Notes: generated from the letters alone by a model not told the origin. 64,000 nucleotides of DNA from an uncultured Hyphomicrobiaceae bacterium (GCA_905480435.1 CAJQQK010000102.1:1-64000); one strand, 5' to 3'. Counted from the stretch's first letter, positions 7,698 through 16,858 are shown. Translations and numbers: made by a program.

Positions 7698-9395
7698 ATG
7701 AACACCACGACAACTGCTTCTGATCCAGCCGCGTTCGAAATCATGAAGAATGCGCTTCATAAGATCGCCGAGGAAATGCGCGTTGTTCTTGCCAAAACGG
7801 CTTACTCGCCGATCTTGAAATCAGCTGGCGACTATTCCTGCGGCGTGTTTGATGCAACCGGTGATATGGTGGCGCAGGGGCCTGATCTACCGATCCATCT
7901 TGGCTCAATGCCGGATGCCGTGCGCGCAATCGTGCAGGTTTTTGGCGACGACGTGCATGACGGCGATGTGTTCATCCATAACGATCCGTATTTCGGCGGC
8001 TCTCATTTGCCGGACGTCAATGTGATTCGACCCGCGTTCTATGACGGCCAACTGCTCGGCTACACCTGTCTCCGCGCGCATTGGCCAGACATTGGTTCGG
8101 CAACGCCTGGCAGTTATGGAGCAGTTACTGAAATCTATGGTGAAGGTTTGCGCTTGCCACCGATCCGGTTGGTCAGTAGGGGCGTCATGAACGTGGATGT
8201 CGAAAAGATCATCCTCGCCAACGTGCGGACACCGGAAGAGCGCAAAGGTGATCTCGGATCTCAGCTTGCCGCTACCTTGCGTGCTTGTCAGCGCCTCGAA
8301 GGTCTCGCGGAGCGTTATGGTCCCGATACGTTGATCCGAACCATGGCCGAGGTGATGGATTACTCCGAACGACTGATGCGCGCGACGCTTGCCGATCTGC
8401 CTGATGGTGAAGGGGCGTTCGCCGATTTTCTCGATGGCGACGGCATTCCGGATGACGACGAAGGCAACGATGCGCCGATCTGGATACGGATGAAGGTCGA
8501 CAAGCGCGGCGATCGTGTTGTCGTTGATTTCGAGGGCACGGATCCGGCCACGGCAGGCCCGATCAATGCGCCGTTGTCGGTCACCGCATCGGGGGTTTAT
8601 TGCGCTCTTAAGACGGCGGTCGATCCGAACAGTCTCATTCCGCCGAACTCCGGTTGTTGGCGCGCAATCGAGGTGACGGCGCCAAAGGGATCGCTGCTCA
8701 ATGCCGAGTTCCCGAGCCCGGTGGTTTACGCCAACCATGAAATTTCGCACAGGCTGGCCGACATGGTGATGGGTGCGCTGGTGAATTTTTGGCCCGAACA
8801 GGTCATGGCCTGCAGCCAGGGCACGTCTGCCATTCTGACGCTTGGCGGTGTCGATCCGCGCTCGGGCAATCGATATGTTTCGTATGAGACCGTCAAAGGT
8901 GGCTTCGGCGCGAGGCCGAATAAGGACGGCATCAACGTTGTCGCGAGCGGCATTTCAAACACCATGAACACGCCCATCGAGGTGCTCGAAATGGCCTTCC
9001 CTGTTCGCGTTCTTGAGTACTCTGTCGAGCCAGACACAGGCGGTGCCGGCAAGTATCGCGGCGGTAACGCGGCGCGGCGTATCTGGCAGCTTCTTGATGA
9101 TGCGACGGCAACTGGCACGCTGTGCATGGAGCATATGACGTCGCCGCCGTTTGGGCTTGCTGGCGGAAAAGCCGGCTCTGCTGCAATCGTCAAACTTAAA
9201 ACGCCAGATGGCAAAGTGCGTGACCTGCCAAGCAAGGGCGCCTTCAAGGTGCCCGGTGGCTCGATTGTCGACATGATCACGCCGGGTTCCGGTGGCTTTG
9301 GTGATCCGCAGGAGAGGGACGAGGCAGCACTCGCAGCCGACCTCACCGAGGGATATGTCACCGAGGCCGGCATCAAGCGAGACTACGAAAGGTAA
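7698..9395 (+). CDS. hyuB: Hydantoinase B/oxoprolinase family protein, HyuB-like subunit
   Basis: Partner of HyuA; the pair performs ATP-dependent ring opening or carboxylation. The protein has about 565 residues, normal for HyuB. Family motifs include GDMVAQGPDLPIHLGSM, HNDPYFGGSHLPDV and, near the C-terminus, TPGSGGFGDP. The track starts the ORF at 7617, inside hyuA, which is not credible. Two ATGs at 7692 (ATGA overlap) and 7698 compete; GAGG at 7687-7690 is better spaced for 7698. The gene converges on the minus-strand molybdenum hydroxylase with a 4-base gap. Confidence 0.88.
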   Translation: MNTTTTASDPAAFEIMKNALHKIAEEMRVVLAKTAYSPILKSAGDYSCGVFDATGDMVAQGPDLPIHLGSMPDAVRAIVQVFGDDVHDGDVFIHNDPYFGGSHLPDVNVIRPAFYDGQLLGYTCLRAHWPDIGSATPGSYGAVTEIYGEGLRLPPIRLVSRGVMNVDVEKIILANVRTPEERKGDLGSQLAATLRACQRLEGLAERYGPDTLIRTMAEVMDYSERLMRATLADLPDGEGAFADFLDGDGIPDDDEGNDAPIWIRMKVDKRGDRVVVDFEGTDPATAGPINAPLSVTASGVYCALKTAVDPNSLIPPNSGCWRAIEVTAPKGSLLNAEFPSPVVYANHEISHRLADMVMGALVNFWPEQVMACSQGTSAILTLGGVDPRSGNRYVSYETVKGGFGARPNKDGINVVASGISNTMNTPIEVLEMAFPVRVLEYSVEPDTGGAGKYRGGNAARRIWQLLDDATATGTLCMEHMTSPPFGLAGGKAGSAAIVKLKTPDGKVRDLPSKGAFKVPGGSIVDMITPGSGGFGDPQERDEAALAADLTEGYVTEAGIKRDYER

Positions 9396-9399
9396 TGCT

Positions 9400-11706
9400 T
9401 TAAGCCTTCGCTGCCTGCATCGCCGACCAGATCTTGTCCGGTGTCGCCGGCATTTCTATGTGGTGAATGCCAAGTGGGCCGAGCGCATCGCAGACGGCAT
9501 TGATCGTCGCTGCGATCGAGCCGACAGATCCCGCTTCGCCGATGCCTTTGGCTCCAAGTGGATTGACTTGGGTTGGCACCGGTCGCGTCTTGAACTGGAT
9601 GTTGGCTGGCAGGTCGTCAGCGCGCGGCATGGTGTAGTCCATGAATGAGCCAGAGACCATCTGGCCGCTCTCGTCGTCATAGGTAACAGTTTCGAACAGC
9701 GCCTGCCCGACACCCATTGCAATGCCGCCGTGCATCTGGCCACGCGCCATCACCGGGTTCATCACCGTGCCAATGTCTTCGACGACAGAATAATTGATGA
9801 TCTCACAGACGCCGGTTGTCTCGTCGATCTCCACCTCACACATGTGGCAGCCGTTCGGGAACGTGACGGCTGGTGGATCGAACTTGCCGCTTGCGTTGAG
9901 ACCTTCAGGCTGTCGCTCTTCGGCGAGCTTGGCGACTTCAACCATTGAGACGCTGGATGTGCCGCCCGCCACAGAGAAGGCACCCTCGCCAAACTCTATG
10001 TCCGCTGGCTGAGCCTGCAGCATTTCGGCTGCAAGCTTGGTGCCTTCTACGATCAGACTGTCCAATGTGATTTTAATTGCCGAGCCACCGACGCCTGTCG
10101 AACTCGATCCACCATTTCCGCGCCCACCCGGCAGCATATCGGTGTCGCCCTGATGGTAACGGACTTGGGCGACATCGAGCCCTAGACGCTCCGCGATCAT
10201 GTTGGAAAACATCGTCTCGGTACCTTGGCCAACCGACATCGCGCCCGTGAAGAGATCGACGCTGCCATCCGCTCGCATGAGGATTTTTGATTGGTCGCTG
10301 GCAGGCGCCACATATGGCCCACCCGCTGCTTCGATCGGGTTCGACATGCCAAACCCGCGCAGTTTGCCACGAGATTTTGCTTCTGCACGACGTGTTTCGA
10401 AACCAGGACGGTCAGCGAAGGTAGAGGCTTCCAGCATATTCGCTTCGAACTCGCCGCAGTCGTAGGTGAAGCGAAAGCCGGTATCGTAGGGCATCGCTTC
10501 AGGCGGCACGGCATTGCGGCGGCGCAACTCAAACGGATCGGCACCGGTTTCACGCGCTGCAATGTCGATGAGGCGCTCAATGATGTAGGTCGCTTCGGGG
10601 CGGCCGGCGCCACGGTAGGGTGCGGTGACCTGTGTGTGGGTGTGGACGCCAAATGCTTCAGCTGCGATCTGGCCGATCCGGTAGACGCCGGCAATGCCGC
10701 CGTAGTTGCCGATCAGGCCAAGCGACCGACCCGATAGATAGGCGCCGATGTTGATGTCAGAGCGCACGCGCAGCGCAACAAAATTGCCATCGGCATCAAG
10801 CGCCAGCTCGCCAGTCATAAGCACGTCGCGGCCATGATCGTCGGAAAGGAAGCCCTCGGCACGGTCAGAGATCCAACGCACAGGACGGCCCAGTTGGCGC
10901 ACAGCAAAAGCGACCAGAATGTCTTCCGGGGCACAACCGCTCTTCATACCGAACGAGCCGCCAACGTCACCGGCGACAACTTGGATGTCCTTCTGGTCCA
11001 TACCCAGCATATTGGCGATTCCGGAACGCACGGGATATGGGTTTTGATTGGACGGGTAGACCACAAGCCGGCCATCACCGCCGATTGCCATCATGCAACC
11101 GCGCGGCTCCATTGAATTGGCCATTACGCGGGTGACGTGGCTTTTTAAGCGGGCAACGTGATGCGCACCGGCAATCGTCGAGCCGATGGCATCAAACTCA
11201 CCCTGCTTCCAGTGGAATGCGATGTTGCCGGGTACTTCCTTCCAGACCAGTGGCGCATCGGCAGCAAGTGCTGCATCAGCAGATACCGCAACCGGCGCTT
11301 CGTCGACATCAATGCTGATGAGTTCGGCAGCTGCTTGCGCTTGCGCGCGCGTTTCCGCAACGATCAGCGCAACGCCTTCGCCGAGGTGACGGACACGATC
11401 GGACGCAAGTACGCGCCGCTCTGCTGGAAAAGCTTCAGCGCCATCAGGACGAGGAAACTTGACCGCACAGGGGAACGCGCCAATGCCAGCTTTCGCAAGA
11501 TCTGCAGCGGTGTACACGGCAAGCACACCAACGGCTGCTGCAGCGTCTGACGTATCTAAGGGGGCAAGCGTGCCATGTGCGAACGGCGAGCGGACCACGA
11601 AGGCATGTGCGAGATTGGCCATTGGCAGGTCAGCCACGTAACGGCCTTGCCCCGTGATTAGACGGTCATCCTCGATGCGGCCTTGATAGTTGGCATTCGT
11701 GCCCAT
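9400..11706 (-). CDS. Xanthine dehydrogenase/CoxL-type molybdopterin subunit, orphan
   Basis: Large subunit of a molybdenum hydroxylase in the CO-dehydrogenase-large-subunit-like branch, 768 residues from the chosen start. Seen motifs include the N-terminal GRIEDDRLITGQGRYVAD, VVAGDVGGSFGMKSG (molybdopterin contact), SVGQGTETMFSNMIAERLG and the C-terminal GAKGIGEAGSVGS with the catalytic Glu. The upstream ORF extension was rejected because GGAG lies 8 bases before the ATG at 11706 and the family begins there. No FAD (CoxM) or 2Fe-2S (CoxS) partner is adjacent. It may borrow the 2Fe-2S protein at 2631 or have partners elsewhere; both are guesses. Confidence 0.85.
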   Translation of the reverse strand: MGTNANYQGRIEDDRLITGQGRYVADLPMANLAHAFVVRSPFAHGTLAPLDTSDAAAAVGVLAVYTAADLAKAGIGAFPCAVKFPRPDGAEAFPAERRVLASDRVRHLGEGVALIVAETRAQAQAAAELISIDVDEAPVAVSADAALAADAPLVWKEVPGNIAFHWKQGEFDAIGSTIAGAHHVARLKSHVTRVMANSMEPRGCMMAIGGDGRLVVYPSNQNPYPVRSGIANMLGMDQKDIQVVAGDVGGSFGMKSGCAPEDILVAFAVRQLGRPVRWISDRAEGFLSDDHGRDVLMTGELALDADGNFVALRVRSDINIGAYLSGRSLGLIGNYGGIAGVYRIGQIAAEAFGVHTHTQVTAPYRGAGRPEATYIIERLIDIAARETGADPFELRRRNAVPPEAMPYDTGFRFTYDCGEFEANMLEASTFADRPGFETRRAEAKSRGKLRGFGMSNPIEAAGGPYVAPASDQSKILMRADGSVDLFTGAMSVGQGTETMFSNMIAERLGLDVAQVRYHQGDTDMLPGGRGNGGSSSTGVGGSAIKITLDSLIVEGTKLAAEMLQAQPADIEFGEGAFSVAGGTSSVSMVEVAKLAEERQPEGLNASGKFDPPAVTFPNGCHMCEVEIDETTGVCEIINYSVVEDIGTVMNPVMARGQMHGGIAMGVGQALFETVTYDDESGQMVSGSFMDYTMPRADDLPANIQFKTRPVPTQVNPLGAKGIGEAGSVGSIAATINAVCDALGPLGIHHIEMPATPDKIWSAMQAAKA

Positions 11707-11812
11707 GCGTTCGGCTCCATTTGTTTTGCCGATGGTGTAGTGAATTGTGCGGCGTTCGACAATCGCCCAGCCAGTGTCTTGCAATCGCTGGTGCGATTAC
11801 CGGGTGTTTTCG

Positions 11813-12613
11813 TCAGTCACAGCGCACGGACATGCCGCCGTCTATGACAATTTCGGTGCCGGTAATCCAGCGTGCCTCGTCGCTCGCAAGGAACAGCGCG
11901 GCGTTTGCGGTGTCGCGTCCGTCCCCCATAAAGCCGAGTGGAATGCGGGCGAGCCGATCGGCAAGCAGTTGCTCGACGTCGCCACCGGCGCGCTGGCCGG
12001 CAAGGCGCACTTCGACGAGTGGCGTGTGCAGTTGACCCGGTATGATGGTGTTAACGCGCACATTCTGGGGTGCGTACTCAACCGCGACGACACGGCCGAA
12101 CTGAATGACACCAGCTTTAGTCGCGGCATAGGCCGATTGTGCAGCGCCGGTCCAGCGAATGCCTGAAGTCGAAGCCATGTTAACGATCGCGCCGCGCTTT
12201 TGGGCAGCCATATGCGGCAGCACGCACCGGCAAGAGAGATAAACACTGGTGAGGTTCGACTTGATCTGCCGTTCCCAGGTCTCTTCGTCCATCTGCACGG
12301 GTCCGCCTTTGGCCGAACCGCCGACATTGTTGACCAGGATGTCAACGCCGCCATAGTGCTTGATACAGGCATCAACCATGCCTTCAACGGATGCCCTGTC
12401 AGTCGCATCGCACTGCATCGTTTCGATCTGTCCGCCGGCGGCCTTGACCCGCTCGACGGTCTCAGCCATCGCATCTTCGTTGATGTCAGTGGCGAATATT
12501 TTTGCACCTTCTTCAGCAAAACGTACGGCCATAGCGCGTCCGTTACCCCAGCCAGGCCCAACGCAGCCGGCGCCGGAAACGATGGCAATGCGTCCTTCGA
12601 GACGTCCTGTCAT
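11813..12613 (-). CDS. Short-chain dehydrogenase/reductase (SDR)
   Basis: Classical SDR oxidoreductase of 266 residues. The cofactor motif is the extended variant SGAGCVGPGWGNGR rather than plain TGxxxGxG. NNVGG follows near residue 95. The active-site Ser and YAATK (Tyr and Lys) are present, and the C-terminal ITGTEIVIDGGMS is typical. Asp at the end of strand 2 (ATDIN) suggests NAD preference. It is followed 10 bases downstream of the CMD-like gene in the same orientation, so an operon is likely. Substrate unknown. Confidence 0.88.
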   Translation of the reverse strand: MTGRLEGRIAIVSGAGCVGPGWGNGRAMAVRFAEEGAKIFATDINEDAMAETVERVKAAGGQIETMQCDATDRASVEGMVDACIKHYGGVDILVNNVGGSAKGGPVQMDEETWERQIKSNLTSVYLSCRCVLPHMAAQKRGAIVNMASTSGIRWTGAAQSAYAATKAGVIQFGRVVAVEYAPQNVRVNTIIPGQLHTPLVEVRLAGQRAGGDVEQLLADRLARIPLGFMGDGRDTANAALFLASDEARWITGTEIVIDGGMSVRCD

Positions 12614-12622
12614 GTCAGCTCC

Positions 12623-13171
12623 TTAGTCCATCTCGCGTGGCACATCGGCCGGTGGCATTACTTCAAACACGTTGAGTGTCATCGACACGAAGCTGTAGTA
12701 GCCCAGGACCGCGACGAGATCGACGACGGCATCCGACCCCAGCGTGGCGACAGCCTTGTCGTAAAGATCCTGATTGACGCGTTTGTCATTGTGCAGTGCC
12801 AACGCAAAATCGTGGACGACTTCTTGAGCTTTATCCGCGAATGAAGGGCGTTTGCGCTGCCGAATGGCTTCGGCGATTTCAGGATCAAGCCCGGCTTCAA
12901 GCGCGATACGCTTGTGGGCGAACCATTCATATTCCGCGCTCCAGCAGCGTGCTGTGACGAGGATGCCGAGTTCGGAAAGGATCGGCGGCAGGCTTGAGTC
13001 GTAACGGCAATACTGTCCGAAGGATTGCGCACGGTCTGCGAGTTCAGGTCGGTGCAGCCACATGGCGAGTGGTCCGCGCAGGCCGCCGCGCGGCCCCGAT
13101 GTGATCGCGGCCGCGACCTCATTCTGGCGCTCAGAGTAAGTATTCGGGTTAGGCGGGTCGAGACGAGGCAT
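12623..13171 (-). CDS. Carboxymuconolactone decarboxylase (CMD)-like protein
   Basis: A 182-residue all-helical CMD/AhpD-fold protein. The core LGILVTARCWSAEYEWFAHK fits the branch that has AEYEW..H rather than the redox CxxC of AhpD, so a peroxidase role is unlikely and a decarboxylase or lactone role is possible. It is the first gene of the minus-strand set with the SDR and the CoxL-like gene, so it probably serves the same catabolic route. The function is not established for this branch. Confidence 0.82.
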   Translation of the reverse strand: MPRLDPPNPNTYSERQNEVAAAITSGPRGGLRGPLAMWLHRPELADRAQSFGQYCRYDSSLPPILSELGILVTARCWSAEYEWFAHKRIALEAGLDPEIAEAIRQRKRPSFADKAQEVVHDFALALHNDKRVNQDLYDKAVATLGSDAVVDLVAVLGYYSFVSMTLNVFEVMPPADVPREMD

Positions 13172-13266
13172 GACGACACTCCCAAGCTAGGGTGGTTTTT
13201 GATTGGCCGGTATAATGCCTGACTGCCGACTGAATGCGCAGCGTATTACGCCATCTCAAGGGAGCA

Positions 13267-13282
13267 TTGATCTAGACATCAA
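13267..13282. promoter_or_regulatory. Inverted repeat TTGAT-N6-ATCAA in divergent promoter region
   Basis: In the 216-bp gap between the divergent CMD-like and OYE genes, TTGAT and ATCAA are separated by six bases (CTAGAC). The spacing is wrong for an FNR/FixK box (N4). It could be an operator for a local regulator. The rest of the gap shows no other clear element. Confidence 0.3.
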
Positions 13283-13387
13283 GGATGTGAATTGTACGTC
13301 ATATCTCTGACTGCAAAAATTGGCGTTCTGCTTCGATTGCAGCTAAATCAATCAGTACAAACCGACAGAAAGTGCTTGGAGACACCA

Positions 13388-14608
13388 ATGCAGGACAACG
13401 CCGCCGCATCAGGAAAACTGCCGATGTTGTTTTCACCAATTAAGCTGCGTTCGGTGACGGCGCGCAACCGGATCGTCGCTTCTCCGATGTGCCAGTATCG
13501 ATCTGAGGATGGCGGCCCGAACGACTGGCAGCTGGCACATCTCGGGCGTCTCGCGATCGGTGGCTGCGGCATCATATTCGGCGAGGAGACCGCCGTCGAA
13601 GCGCGGGGGCGGAAAACCTATACCTGCGCGGGCATCTATGACGACAAACACATCGCTGAGTATCGCCGGATCAATGACTTCCTGAAAGCCAACGGTGCAA
13701 CCCCGGCGATCCAGCTCGGGCATTCCGGGCGCAAGGGATCGTGTCACGATGCGATCAAAGATTGGGCACCGCTGAACGCGGAAGACGCAATAGACGGATT
13801 CGAGCCATGGACGGCAATTGGCCCAAGCGCCGTGCCGCAAACACCGGCCCATCCGTTGCCGCGTGCGATGACGGAGGAAGACATTGCGGCTGTCATCCAG
13901 GCATTTGTCGACTCTGCAATTCGGTCAGAGAAAGCCGGCTATGACATCGTCGAGATCCATGGTGCACATGGCTACCTGATCCATCAGTTCCTGTCGCCGC
14001 TGACGAACAAACGCAATGATGGCTATGGCGGCAGTCGCGAGAACCGCATGCGATTTGCGCTAGAAGTGACCAAAGCTGTGCGGGCGGTTTGGCCCGACGA
14101 CAAACCGCTGTTCTACCGTGTGTCTGCCATCGATGGGCCGGGCGGTATGTGGATGATTGATGATACGATCGCGCTGGCGGTCGCATTGAAAGATTGCGGC
14201 GTTGATATCGTTGATTGTTCGGCTGGTGGCATTGTCGGCTCGGCAAGCAAGGCTCAACTGCCGCGTTTGCCAGGCTTCAATGTTCCATTTTCTCAACGCA
14301 TCAGGAAGGAAGCCGACATACCAACAATGGCAGTCGGTCTGATCACCGAAGGCGAGCAGGCTGAACGGATTCTGCAAACCGGTCAGGCGGATCTGATCGC
14401 GCTGGCACGTGAATTGATGTGGTACGCGGACTGGCCAGCCCACATGGCACGCCAGATGGGCGTTAACGATCATCGCTTTATGCCGGAGGGTTACGCACAC
14501 CGCCTCCAGTTGCGCGATCATCAAGCAACCATGCCAATCAACCAACACACGCCGGAAAACTATGAAATCTTATCAGAATGGGCCGGCATGACTGTGACGC
14601 CGGACTGA
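13388..14608 (+). CDS. NADH:flavin oxidoreductase, Old Yellow Enzyme (YqjM-like)
   Basis: FMN-dependent ene-reductase for activated C=C bonds, 406 residues. Seen: N-terminal MLFSPIKLRSVTARNRIV, the Cys-containing ASPMCQYRSEDG typical of the YqjM branch, GHSGRKGS, the barrel motif EIHGAHGYLIHQFLSP with conserved His, and NDGYGGSRENRMRF. The start at 13388 follows GGAG with a six-base spacer; the longer ORF from 13292 has no ribosome site. It stands alone on the plus strand opposite the CMD/SDR genes. A role in reducing an unsaturated ring or enoate intermediate is plausible but inferred. Confidence 0.88.
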   Translation: MQDNAAASGKLPMLFSPIKLRSVTARNRIVASPMCQYRSEDGGPNDWQLAHLGRLAIGGCGIIFGEETAVEARGRKTYTCAGIYDDKHIAEYRRINDFLKANGATPAIQLGHSGRKGSCHDAIKDWAPLNAEDAIDGFEPWTAIGPSAVPQTPAHPLPRAMTEEDIAAVIQAFVDSAIRSEKAGYDIVEIHGAHGYLIHQFLSPLTNKRNDGYGGSRENRMRFALEVTKAVRAVWPDDKPLFYRVSAIDGPGGMWMIDDTIALAVALKDCGVDIVDCSAGGIVGSASKAQLPRLPGFNVPFSQRIRKEADIPTMAVGLITEGEQAERILQTGQADLIALARELMWYADWPAHMARQMGVNDHRFMPEGYAHRLQLRDHQATMPINQHTPENYEILSEWAGMTVTPD

Positions 14609-14699
14609 TCTGGGCGGCAGAGGCCTTGGGGTATGTGCAACGTGCCCTCTGTGACTGACCATCTCATAGATATTACCACTTCACTCAGCGAGAATAACC

Positions 14700-14840
14700 A
14701 TGTTTACGAATAACCGCCGTGGCTACGATCCGAATCGAACGTGGGAAGAATGGCTTCTGACGCGCTCTCGACAGCTGGCGTTTGTCATCGCGATGCTACT
14801 TTTACTCATCGTGTTAATGATATTCGGGCCGTCAAAATGA
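14700..14840 (+). CDS. 46-residue single-span membrane protein
   Basis: Too short for the ORF track. The reading frame gives MFTNNRRGYDPNRTWEEWLL, then a hydrophobic helix of about 17 residues (AFVIAMLLLLIVLMIFG) and PSK. The N-terminal half is hydrophilic with two Trp, so an N-in or N-out single-pass topology is likely. A weak GCGAGAAT lies upstream. It sits between the OYE gene and the TRAP operon. No family recognised. Confidence 0.5.
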   Translation: MFTNNRRGYDPNRTWEEWLLTRSRQLAFVIAMLLLLIVLMIFGPSK

Positions 14841-14922
14841 TCAAACTGACCTGAATTTAGGCCTATTGAGAAATTACAGTGATTATGAGTGCGATGCCAG
14901 GGGTGTCCAAGGACGTGTTGGT

Positions 14923-14942
14923 GCATCATTCATTTATGATGC
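14923..14942. promoter_or_regulatory. Inverted repeat upstream of the TRAP operon
   Basis: GCATCAT and ATGATGC form a perfect 7-bp inverted repeat with a six-base AT-rich spacer, about 90 bases before the TRAP binding-protein start. The position fits an operator. The regulator is unknown; the repeat differs from the one before the GntR gene. Confidence 0.4.
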
Positions 14943-15033
14943 TTGAGCATATGGAAAAGCCGTGCAACACTCACAGCAAGCTCAAATAAAAAACAGAGCG
15001 AACTAGTCGAAGCCCGATGGGAGGAAGCAAACT

Positions 15034-16086
15034 ATGAATCTATCAAAAACGTCACTGTTGGCAGGTGCAAGCGCACTCGCAATGGCAGGTATGACTGCAG
15101 CAAGTCATCAAGCAACTGCTCAGGAAGTCAAAGGCCCGGCTTTAAGCTGGAAGCTGTCACTCTGGGGCAAACGCCGCGCGTTTACCGAGGGTATGGAATA
15201 CGTTGTCAAGGAAGTTGCAGCGAAGACCGGCGGCAAATTCAAAATCAAACTTTTCTACGGCGGCCAGCTCTCCAAGAGTAAAGAAAATCTCGACGGCATT
15301 AAAATTGGCGCATTCGAAGCAGCCACATTCTGCGCTGCATATCATCCTGGCAAAAATGCACCCCTGAACGTGCTTGACCTGCCGTTCCTGCCAATCGGCA
15401 ACTTTGCAGTCCAAAAGAAGGTGCACAGCGCCGTCTATGGTCATCCGGCTGCAATTGAAGCTTTGGCGAAGTGGAACGCTGTTCTCTACATGTCAAACAT
15501 CCTGCCGCTCTATGAGTATATGGGTAAAGGCAAGGCACCACAGTCTGTGGCTGACTTCAAAGGCAAGCGTCTGCGCGCGCTTGGTGGCATGGGCGCAGCA
15601 GCCCGTCTGATTGGTGCAACACCATCCAGCATGCCTGCAGCGGAAACCTACACTGCCCTGCAGCGTGGCACTGTTGATGCGATCGGCTTCCCATACAGCT
15701 ACACGTTCGCGGCTTACAAGCTCGACGAAGTTGCTGACTGGGTCACGACGAACATGAAACTTGGCACTGTTAACTGCCCGACCGTGTTCAATAAAGATAA
15801 GTACGACAAGCTTCCAGACCAGTACAAAAAGCTTCTCAATGGCCTAAAAGATGGTGCTTACGGCGCAATCGAAGCGGCTTACATCGAGAAAGATAAGAAG
15901 AACGAAGCCAAATGGGGCGCAGCGGACAGCAAGGTCAAAATGATCAAGATCCCTGAAGATCAAATGGCTGAGTTCCGTAAAATCGCTGGTAAGCCAGTTT
16001 GGGACAAATGGGTTGCTGACAATAAAGACAAGCTGCCTGCTCAAGAGCTTCTTGATCTTGTTCTCAAGAACGCTGGCGTGAAGTAA
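15034..16086 (+). CDS. TRAP transporter solute-binding protein (DctP family)
   Basis: Periplasmic receptor that delivers an organic acid to the DctQM membrane complex. It has 350 residues with a Sec signal peptide of about 29 residues (LLAGASALAMAGMTAASHQA). The DctP fold motif appears at residues 60-85 (GGKFKIKLFYGGQLSKSKENL), and the substrate-contact segment FKGKRLRALGGMGAAARLIGA contains the Arg that usually clamps the carboxylate. GGGAGGAAG precedes the ATG. A hairpin separates it from dctQ. The ligand is unknown; its closeness to the oxalate and formate genes suggests a small mono- or dicarboxylate, which is inference. Confidence 0.92.
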   Translation: MNLSKTSLLAGASALAMAGMTAASHQATAQEVKGPALSWKLSLWGKRRAFTEGMEYVVKEVAAKTGGKFKIKLFYGGQLSKSKENLDGIKIGAFEAATFCAAYHPGKNAPLNVLDLPFLPIGNFAVQKKVHSAVYGHPAAIEALAKWNAVLYMSNILPLYEYMGKGKAPQSVADFKGKRLRALGGMGAAARLIGATPSSMPAAETYTALQRGTVDAIGFPYSYTFAAYKLDEVADWVTTNMKLGTVNCPTVFNKDKYDKLPDQYKKLLNGLKDGAYGAIEAAYIEKDKKNEAKWGAADSKVKMIKIPEDQMAEFRKIAGKPVWDKWVADNKDKLPAQELLDLVLKNAGVK

Positions 16087-16104
16087 GCATAATGCTAACT
16101 GGCT

Positions 16105-16130
16105 CGAGCCGCCTATCTGGGCGGCTCGTT
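16105..16130 (+). terminator. Hairpin after the TRAP binding-protein gene (partial terminator)
   Basis: CGAGCCGCC pairs perfectly with GGCGGCTCG around TATCTG, but only TT follows. In many transport operons such a stem lets the binding protein accumulate above the membrane subunits by stabilising or partly terminating the mRNA. Confidence 0.55.
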
Positions 16131-16201
16131 ACCTTTGACAGCTATGCATCGCGGCTGCACATTGGCCGCGTCCACAACCACAATTTTATTTGACGGGTCC
16201 T

Positions 16202-16858
16202 ATGAACGATAGCCCTGCCTTGTCGCCTGGCGCGCGCATGCTCAAAAGCGTCGACGAGGGCTTCTTCAAGTTTGAGAAGCTCCTCAATTTTATAGCTGCC
16301 TTGGTCATTCTGGGCATCATGTTTGTCGGTACGTTTCAGGTCTTTGGCCGAAAACTACTGAGCATGCCCCTGCCTGGTTATGTCGACTGGATCGAGATGA
16401 GTATGACCATCTTCGCATTCCTGTCGATCTCGTACACGCAACGGCTTGGCGGTCACATCCGAATGGAGATCGTGATCGGCCGTTTCAAAGGGCGGTTGCT
16501 GTATTTCTTTGAGATCATCGGCACAGTTGCAGCTCTCGTCATCGTTTCAATCCTGGCCTACTACGCTTACACGCACTTCAATCGTGCCTTTGAAATCGGC
16601 GACAGTACGATCGACATTGGCCTTCCCGTTTGGCCGTCAAAACTACTTGTGCCATTCGCCTTCGGAGTACTTTTGTTTCGTCTGCTCATTCAGCTCATCG
16701 GCTTTATTCGTTTGTTTCTACATCCGGAAGCCGAGCTCATTGGTGTGCCAAAAATCGAGACGGTCGATGACCAAGCTCAAGCCGAAATCGATGCCGGCCT
16801 AGCGGGCGAGAAAGAAAAGGTTGATCTGCTCAACCGCAATAAAGACGGGGGAGCGTAA
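16202..16858 (+). CDS. TRAP transporter small membrane subunit (DctQ family)
   Basis: Small integral membrane subunit of the TRAP carrier. From the ATG it has 218 residues; a TTG at 16190 would add four. Four membrane helices are visible (about 28-50, 63-82, 106-130 and 145-175), with the family motif RRLGGHIR-like segment QRLGGHIRMEIV between helices 2 and 3. The C-terminal tail is charged and slightly longer than usual. The TAA overlaps the ATG of dctM by one base, so the subunits are coupled. Confidence 0.9.
   Translation: MNDSPALSPGARMLKSVDEGFFKFEKLLNFIAALVILGIMFVGTFQVFGRKLLSMPLPGYVDWIEMSMTIFAFLSISYTQRLGGHIRMEIVIGRFKGRLLYFFEIIGTVAALVIVSILAYYAYTHFNRAFEIGDSTIDIGLPVWPSKLLVPFAFGVLLFRLLIQLIGFIRLFLHPEAELIGVPKIETVDDQAQAEIDAGLAGEKEKVDLLNRNKDGGA

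Noticed and set aside
8726-9376. 216-residue minus-strand ORF inside hyuB
   Set aside because: Shadow of a well-conserved gene; composition is Pro/Ser/Ala-rich without motifs.
13267-13282. TTGAT...ATCAA as an FNR/FixK box
   Set aside because: The spacer is six bases instead of four; kept only as a generic inverted repeat.
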